From Clostridia bacterium (GTDB lineage Bacteria > Bacillota_A > Clostridia > RUG12999), in contig JAFYVD010000019.1 of assembly GCA_017558425.1 (NCBI GenBank), positions 1-45,632 on the forward strand: DNA of 45,632 nucleotides, written 5' to 3'. Under the pieces are notes generated by a model, which was given only the letters and a program-made list of their open reading frames with translations, did not search any database and was not told the origin of the DNA. Positions 41,235 to 45,632 of this stretch are shown piece after piece (the stretch's first letter is position 1; each line of letters starts with the position of its first letter). The position numbers and the translations under genes were made by a program.

Positions 41235-42275
41235 ATGTGTAATATAGCAGGTTACATCGGAACAAAAGATGCCGCACCGGTGCTTCTTGATATGATGAAA
41301 CGCGAGGAAGGGTTTGCAGGCGGTTATTACACCGGGCTTGCCACCCTTGACGGCGGAAAAATTCATTATGCAAAGCTGACGGGCGACACCGACAAACTCA
41401 TAAAAGATACAGATGCGAAAAATCTGCCCGGCAAGATGGGTATAATCCACAGCCGCAGTAAATCGGGCGGTGGCGATGAATGGGCTCATCCTTTTGTGGG
41501 CATCAAAAACGGAAAAACCGAGCTTGCGTATATTGCCAACGGCAATAACGGATTTTTCGAAACAAATATGGCAACAAATGTGGCTCTTTCGGAACAGCTT
41601 CTTTCCGAAGGGTTTGAAATGCTGTCGCTCCTTCCTGAAAATGTGAACAAGGATTATCCCACACTTTCGGACGGAAGTGCCGTTCATATGAGCGACACTA
41701 TGTGTCAGCTTATTTATAAAAATGTTCTGTCGGGCGACAAGCTTGACAAGGCGATGGAAAAAGCTTACTGCGCTATGCCGGGCGAGATTGTGGGGCTTGC
41801 GATAAGCCTTGCACAGCCCGATGCGATTGGCTGGACAAGAATAAATATGCCTGTGTTTATAGCGTTTGCACCTCACGGAGCATATCTTGCCTCAACTCCG
41901 CACGCATTCCCCGAAGATGCCGGCGAACCTCAGCTTTTGCCCGCATTTGCTTCGGGACTGGTATATGCCGACAGTTTCACAACTGTTACCTATCCGGAAA
42001 AACCTGCAAAGGTTGCGGAGATTACGGCAAGAGTGATGGCCGAAGCCTATAACGAAATTGTGAAAGCCACTTCGCAGGAGCCTCAAAGTATGCTTCCGCT
42101 TCTGGACCTTGTAACACCTATATTTGACAAAGCGGACATTTTGCAGACTTATCCGCTGGTTTACAGCGTGCTTTATTCTTTGAAAAACGAAGGCAGACTG
42201 GAAATTCAGACAGATATGTTGCCGGGGGCATTTGAAAACCTCACCGCACCTAAATTCAAAATGAGACTCAGATAA
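41235..42275 (+). CDS. Stand-alone class II glutamine amidotransferase (GlmS-like glutaminase without the SIS domains)
   Basis: The chain begins MCNIAGYIG, with Cys2 as the N-terminal nucleophile. It keeps GlmS-type glutaminase residues: Arg74 (IHSRS), His-Pro (AHPF, 85-86), Asn102-Gly103 (ANGNNGFF, oxyanion hole) and Asp154 (HMSDTMCQL). At 346 residues it has a C-terminal part of about 130 residues but no recognisable sugar-isomerase (SIS) domain, which full GlmS needs to make glucosamine-6-phosphate. It follows the NagA-like pair, so ammonia or an amide may feed an amino-sugar reaction with a separate partner. No partner is visible here. Confidence 0.78.
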   Translation: MCNIAGYIGTKDAAPVLLDMMKREEGFAGGYYTGLATLDGGKIHYAKLTGDTDKLIKDTDAKNLPGKMGIIHSRSKSGGGDEWAHPFVGIKNGKTELAYIANGNNGFFETNMATNVALSEQLLSEGFEMLSLLPENVNKDYPTLSDGSAVHMSDTMCQLIYKNVLSGDKLDKAMEKAYCAMPGEIVGLAISLAQPDAIGWTRINMPVFIAFAPHGAYLASTPHAFPEDAGEPQLLPAFASGLVYADSFTTVTYPEKPAKVAEITARVMAEAYNEIVKATSQEPQSMLPLLDLVTPIFDKADILQTYPLVYSVLYSLKNEGRLEIQTDMLPGAFENLTAPKFKMRLR

Positions 42276-42320
42276 AAATGAATTGACCCTTGGTTGCATC
42301 CTGCAACCAAGGGTCAATTC
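42274..42320 (-). terminator. Long-stem terminator of the minus-strand RNA
   Basis: A perfect 19-base stem with arms at 42280-42298 and 42302-42320 and a three-base loop. The T-run lies on the minus strand (42274-42278); the plus strand has none, so this ends the minus-strand RNA, just reaching the glutaminase stop codon. Confidence 0.85.
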
Positions 42321-42500
42321 TGTTCGTCCTTAAAGTCTAGCTTCACTGTATTACCTCTCTTTCCTTAAATCCCCGAAAAATTTTACTGGCCGGGCTCTAA
42401 CATCTTTTGTTATCCTCTCTTTCTCCTGTTCGGGTACTGTCTGAAACTATTCATTTTAAAAAGTTTTTCTTAGTACATTGGCTTGTACCTTCCTATCTTC
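42274..42500 (-). ncRNA. Structured non-coding RNA, raiA-motif-like
   Basis: Between the glutaminase and dtd, the minus strand has a promoter, about 180 bases without a convincing gene, and a 19-base-stem terminator. The 5' part carries a GGTACA/TGTACT hairpin. The body has purine-rich boxes such as GGAGAAAGAGAGGATAAC, then GTTAGAGCCCGGCCAGTA, a CCCG/CGGG pairing, and GGAAAGAGAGGTAATAC. The 3' end holds GCTAGACTTTAAGG. This pattern and the length of about 200 bases match my memory of the raiA RNA motif of Clostridia, though no raiA gene is adjacent. The family name is not proven. Short open frames exist (10-14 codons) and are probably chance. Confidence 0.62.
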
Positions 42501-42506
42501 ACTTAT

Positions 42507-42536
42507 AGTGTACCACAGAGAAACACCCTGTTTCAA
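42507..42536 (-). promoter_or_regulatory. Promoter of the raiA-like RNA
   Basis: On the minus strand TTGAAA (42531-42536), 18-base spacer, and TACACT (42507-42512) with a TGG extended -10. The start of the RNA should be near 42500. Confidence 0.6.
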
Positions 42537-42600
42537 TAGGCAGAATATCAAAAGATTTTTCGGCCTGTTTGTGTATAAGGGAGAAAATGTGAAAAAAGTA

Positions 42601-42630
42601 TTTACAAGCACCATTTTTCTATGGTATAAT
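42601..42630 (+). promoter_or_regulatory. Promoter of the dtd group
   Basis: TTTACA (42601-42606), 18-base spacer, TATAAT (42625-42630) with a TGG extension. AGGAGG lies before the ATG at 42703. Confidence 0.8.
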
Positions 42631-42702
42631 TAATCTGTTGGGTGTTTTAGAAAGTGGCAGTTTTCGAAAGAAAATTGTCTTTTTTAATTTAGGAGGATAA
42701 AA

Positions 42703-43158
42703 ATGAAAATTGTAATTCAGCGAGTAACTGAAGCAAAAGTTGATATAGACGGCAAAACCGTGGGGCAGATTGGCAAAGGGTATCTCCTTTTGCTGGGTGT
42801 TTCAGGCACAGACACCACAGAAATTGCCGATAAAATGATTGAAAAAGTGGCAAAACTTCGGATTTTTGAAGACGAAAACGGCAAAACCAATCTCAGTATC
42901 GACCAGGTCGAAGGCGAAATTCTGGTGGTTTCGCAGTTCACTCTTTATGCCGATTGCCGAAAAGGCAACCGCCCCAGTTTCACAAATGCGGGTGCGCCCG
43001 ATATGGCAAACAGCCTTTACGAATATGTTCTGGAAAAATGCTCCCATATGTTTAAAAAGACTCAGCACGGCGAGTTTGGAGCAGATATGAAGGTGTCCCT
43101 TGTCAATGACGGGCCCTTTACAATAGTTTTAGACAGCGACGAAATTATAACAAAATAG
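42703..43158 (+). CDS. dtd: D-aminoacyl-tRNA deacylase
   Basis: Dtd removes D-amino acids wrongly loaded on tRNA. Its two hallmark motifs are [17 protein letters not shown] (77-93) and the Gly-cisPro segment NDGPFT (135-140). At 151 residues it is full length. A strong AGGAGG site precedes the ATG. It heads a small run with the SGNH esterase, glycosylase and DUF6062-like genes, tightly spaced. Confidence 0.97.
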   Translation: MKIVIQRVTEAKVDIDGKTVGQIGKGYLLLLGVSGTDTTEIADKMIEKVAKLRIFEDENGKTNLSIDQVEGEILVVSQFTLYADCRKGNRPSFTNAGAPDMANSLYEYVLEKCSHMFKKTQHGEFGADMKVSLVNDGPFTIVLDSDEIITK

Positions 43159-43173
43159 GAAGTGTGGACTTTT

Positions 43174-44172
43174 ATGAAACTAAGTTTTGAAGAAATAAAA
43201 TCTATCGCCCTTGGTGCGGTGGAGTGTGAAATGGTTGACGGAGCGGTTCGTCTGTATAGATTCACAAAAGAGCAGCGAGACTTTTACAATGGCAAGCATG
43301 TACCTTATTGCACTTCGGGAATAAAGCTGTGGTTTGAAACAGACAGCAAAAACCTTAAAATCACAGTGAACCCTTATAAAGAATATACGTCCAGAAAATA
43401 TTTTTCGGTGGATATCCTTGTAAATGGTCAGCCCGTGGGACATATTGACAACTTCTCGGATATGGAACTTCCACAGAACTATGTCGGAATTACTCCCGAA
43501 ATTGAAAGAGCAAGCGGCGAATTTGCCCTCGGCGAGGGAATAAAATCAGTTTGTGTATATATGCCCTGGTCGGTAGCTATGGAAATTGAAGAGTTTTCGC
43601 TTGACGACGGAGCGACGCTTAAACCCATAAAACCCTCTAAAAAGCTATTAGTTTACGGCGATTCCATCACTCAGGGGTACGATGCGCTTCGCAATTATAA
43701 TAAATACATAACAAGGCTTGCAGAGGCACTTGATGCGGAAGAAATAAACAAAGGTGTCGGCGGAGAAGTTTTCCGTACAGAGCTTGCAAAATTAAAAGAT
43801 AATTTTAATCCCGATTATATAACAGTTGCTTATGGTACAAACGATTTGTCAATGCGTCAGCGTGATGATTTTGAAAAGGATTGCCGTGGATTTTATGAGG
43901 CTATCAGCAAAAATTATCCCGATTCCAAGATTTTTGCCATCACGCCCACCTGGAGATATTATACCGAACCTCAACCGCTCGGCAACATCGGCAATGTTTC
44001 GGATTTTATAAAGGAAGTGGCAGAGCCACTTCCCAATGTGACGGTGATAGACGGTTATGACCTTATTCCGCACGACAGAGATTTGTATGCCGATTTAAGA
44101 ATCCATCCGACAGACCAAGGGTTTGAGCATTATTTTAAGAATCTGTATGCAAAAATAAAGGAATTTATTTGA
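43174..44172 (+). CDS. SGNH/GDSL-family hydrolase, probable carbohydrate esterase
   Basis: This 332-residue protein has an N-terminal beta-sandwich (about 1-150) and an SGNH hydrolase domain. Ser164 lies in LLVYGDSITQG, Asn223 in AYGTNDLS, and the C-terminal block LYADLRIHPTDQGF supplies Asp and His (His311). The order is like two-domain acetylesterases that act on sugars. No signal peptide. ATG 43174 is 12 bases past AGGAAG; a GTG at 43162 would lie inside that site. It overlaps the next gene by four bases. Confidence 0.88.
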   Translation: MKLSFEEIKSIALGAVECEMVDGAVRLYRFTKEQRDFYNGKHVPYCTSGIKLWFETDSKNLKITVNPYKEYTSRKYFSVDILVNGQPVGHIDNFSDMELPQNYVGITPEIERASGEFALGEGIKSVCVYMPWSVAMEIEEFSLDDGATLKPIKPSKKLLVYGDSITQGYDALRNYNKYITRLAEALDAEEINKGVGGEVFRTELAKLKDNFNPDYITVAYGTNDLSMRQRDDFEKDCRGFYEAISKNYPDSKIFAITPTWRYYTEPQPLGNIGNVSDFIKEVAEPLPNVTVIDGYDLIPHDRDLYADLRIHPTDQGFEHYFKNLYAKIKEFI

Positions 44173-44669
44173 CAGTGAAGAGTATGATAACCCACCCGTT
44201 TCCGCCGCTTTTTGACCAAAACTGCGAAATTCTGATTCTGGGCAGTTTCCCTTCGGTGAAATCGCGGGAACAGATGTTTTTCTACGGACATCCGCAAAAT
44301 CGGTTCTGGAAAGTGATTTCTGCGGTTTTTGGCAGCGATGAACCTAAAACCATTGCCGAAAAAAAAGAATTTCTGCTTTCGCACAAAATTGCTTTGTGGG
44401 ATGTTATAGCAAGCTGCGAAATTTCAGGCAGCTCGGACAGTTCCATCAAAAATGTCGTTGCAAACGACATTTCGCCCATCCTCAAGGGTGCGAAAATCCG
44501 TAAAATTTTTGTGAACGGGAAAACTGCGGAAAAATATTTTAAAAAATATACCCAGAAAGCAGTGGGCATATCGGCTGTGTGTCTGCCTTCAACCTCGCCT
44601 GCGAATGCGGCGTGGAGTGTGGAACGGTTAACCGTGGCGTGGCGAGATGCTATTGCGGAGAAAGGTTGA
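44169..44669 (+). CDS. DNA-deoxyinosine glycosylase (uracil-DNA glycosylase superfamily)
   Basis: This 166-residue repair enzyme would excise hypoxanthine left by adenine deamination. It shows ILILGSFPSVKSREQMFFYG, HPQNRFWKVI, then HKIALWDVIASCEISGSSD and the end motif LPSTSPANAAWS, all typical of family 6 UDG-like glycosylases. The start is a TTG that overlaps the previous stop, seven bases after AAAGGA; an ATG at 44184 is an alternative. Confidence 0.92.
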   Translation: MTVKSMITHPFPPLFDQNCEILILGSFPSVKSREQMFFYGHPQNRFWKVISAVFGSDEPKTIAEKKEFLLSHKIALWDVIASCEISGSSDSSIKNVVANDISPILKGAKIRKIFVNGKTAEKYFKKYTQKAVGISAVCLPSTSPANAAWSVERLTVAWRDAIAEKG

Positions 44670-44673
44670 TTTT

Positions 44674-45411
44674 ATGAAAGAAAAAATATATACAATTCCA
44701 ATAAACGATGCTCTTGACGCAGGTGGTTTCTGCCCGTTTTGCCAAATGTTTGACAGGCTGGAGAAAAACGCGGTGAGTTATGCCGTTGGCCCTGCGATGA
44801 TGGAACCAGATTTTCGTCAGCTCACCAACGCAAAGGGGTTTTGCAAAAAGCATATGCGTGACCTTCATGCCCAGAGCAAGGCTCTTCCGCTTGCACTTGT
44901 GATGGACACTCACCTTGCTGAGCTTGACTCTCTTTTGAGTACCGATTTTTCGGGCGGCAAAAAGTCGCTTTTCAAAAAGGGCGAAAGCGTCAAAGACGGG
45001 TTTGCGAAAAAGCTTTCGGATGTGGCGACATCTTGCGTGGTGTGCGACAGTATTAACGATACTTTTTCAAGGTATTTCGACACTTTTGTTTATATGCTGA
45101 AAAAGGAAAAAGGATTTTTGGAAAAAGTTCTTGCATCGGACGGATTTTGCATCGAGCATTTTGCAAGGCTCGCGGAAATTGCCGCAAACGAGATGGCGGA
45201 CGCCGAATTTGAAAAATATTTCCTGCCCGTTATAAATCTGCAGAAAAAACGAGTGCAGGAATTTAATGCCCACATCAAGAATTTTGTGAACAATTTCGAC
45301 TATCGCAATGCAAACAACAAAGCAGAAGTGCCTGAAAATCTATTGCTTAAAACAGGCAATCTGCTAAACGGCGAGTTTGAGCCAAAAGAGAAAAAACTTG
45401 ATAATGTATAA
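44674..45411 (+). CDS. DUF6062-like Cys-rich protein
   Basis: A 245-residue protein with two copies of a Cys pattern: GGFCPFCQMFDRLE with a later GFCKKHMRDL, and TSCVVCDSIND with a later GFCIEHFARL. Each copy has CxxC followed by C-x2-H (or C-x-x-H), so each half can bind a metal, and the two halves look like a duplication. This matches what I recall of DUF6062 in Clostridia; the function is unknown. ATG 44674 (MKEKIYTIPINDA) is preferred over a start that would overlap the glycosylase. Two stem-loops follow. Confidence 0.75.
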   Translation: MKEKIYTIPINDALDAGGFCPFCQMFDRLEKNAVSYAVGPAMMEPDFRQLTNAKGFCKKHMRDLHAQSKALPLALVMDTHLAELDSLLSTDFSGGKKSLFKKGESVKDGFAKKLSDVATSCVVCDSINDTFSRYFDTFVYMLKKEKGFLEKVLASDGFCIEHFARLAEIAANEMADAEFEKYFLPVINLQKKRVQEFNAHIKNFVNNFDYRNANNKAEVPENLLLKTGNLLNGEFEPKEKKLDNV

Positions 45412-45453
45412 TAAAAGAAGGATGTAAAACTTTTCGGCGCCTTCACTTAGGGA

Positions 45454-45478
45454 GATTTTGGTTTCCAAACCATCTTTT
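45454..45478 (+). terminator. Terminator of the dtd group
   Basis: TGGTTT/AAACCA (45459-45472) flanked by GAT/ATC with a small bulge, then five T. About 45 bases past the last stop. Confidence 0.6.
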
Positions 45479-45494
45479 TAGTTAATAATGCATC

Positions 45495-45531
45495 AAAAAG
45501 CTTGGTAATACGCTAGTATTACCAAGCTTTT
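45495..45531 (-). terminator. Terminator of a minus-strand gene at the window edge
   Basis: Perfect 15-base arms AAAAGCTTGGTAATA (45496-45510) and TATTACCAAGCTTTT (45517-45531). On the minus strand it ends in T bases, 16 bases past the candidate stop at 45547. Confidence 0.7.
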
Positions 45532-45546
45532 AATCTTTTTCTTAAT

Positions 45547-45632
45547 CTAAAAATCTGTGTCCGGAAACTGCTTTGCACCATAAAAATCTTTATTTTGGAT
45601 ACAGAGTGAGGAAAAATCGCGAAGAAATCCTG
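45547..45632 (-). CDS. Possible C-terminal end of a minus-strand gene (cut by window)
   Basis: A frame is open from the window edge to a TAG at 45547-45549, with the terminator at 45495-45531 directly after it. The visible piece ends NKDFYGAKQFPDTDF. It is too short to name. A second frame is also open here, so the frame choice rests on the terminator spacing. Confidence 0.35.
   Translation of the reverse strand, partial: GFLRDFSSLCIQNKDFYGAKQFPDTDF

Noticed and set aside
42321..42480. Short peptides on the minus strand in the raiA-like region (for example a 14-codon frame starting MNSFRQYPN)
   Set aside because: They are 6-14 codons, overlap predicted stems, and an RNA motif explains the purine-rich boxes that look like ribosome sites.

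Overview
The window reads as chromosome of an uncultured low-GC anaerobic Firmicute of class Clostridia, probably from a gut. The evidence is the gene order tig-clpP-clpX, a CarD-like regulator before ispD-ispF, a clostridial-type proS, a YtrA-type GntR/ABC operon, SLH and copper-amine-oxidase-like surface domains, AGGAG ribosome sites and near-consensus sigma-A promoters. No phage, transposase, CRISPR array, rRNA or tRNA was seen.

Layout. 1-3265: protein quality control (tig, cut by the window edge; clpP; clpX). 3305-6896: a GH123-like glycosidase ahead of hflX and a YigZ/IMPACT gene. 6926-10304, minus strand: comEC then holA. 10325-18546: a carbohydrate island with a sugar isomerase/epimerase, an orphan beta/gamma pair of a Na+-pumping decarboxylase (gamma is only 44 codons), two tandem GH29-like proteins, a divergent AraC regulator, an EutH-family permease with no other eut gene, and a beta-helix carbohydrate-active protein. 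18532-19917, minus: a cysteine desulfurase-like enzyme and a DUF3343 sulfur/selenium-carrier-like protein. 19999-24320: carD-like, ispD, ispF, proS, mrp. 24326-29716: two exported surface proteins, one a large SLH protein. 29717-30163: non-coding, full of hairpins and inverted repeats. 30205-33197, minus: GntR regulator, ABC ATPase and permease with a clear operator. 33228-34755: oxidoreductase and a small P-loop kinase. 34784-42275: a second glycan island with a canonical GH29 fucosidase, a large GH20-like protein, two NagA-like deacetylases behind near-identical 150-bp leaders, and a stand-alone class II glutaminase. 42274-42536, minus: a structured non-coding RNA that looks like the raiA motif. 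42601-45478: dtd, an SGNH esterase, a DNA-deoxyinosine glycosylase and a DUF6062-like Cys-rich protein. The right edge holds the possible tail of a minus-strand gene.

How it fits together. Two islands look built to strip and use fucosylated, N-acetylated or acetylated glycans: GH29 and GH29-like, GH123-like, GH20-like, beta-helix, SGNH esterase and NagA-like products. Neither island carries a standard sugar ABC transporter or PTS. The first instead carries two membrane proteins from families known for other jobs (decarboxylase Na+ pump beta subunit, EutH). That and the glutaminase beside the NagA-like pair are the most unusual biology here. Start codons were moved from the longest reading frame wherever that start fell inside a promoter or ribosome binding site.
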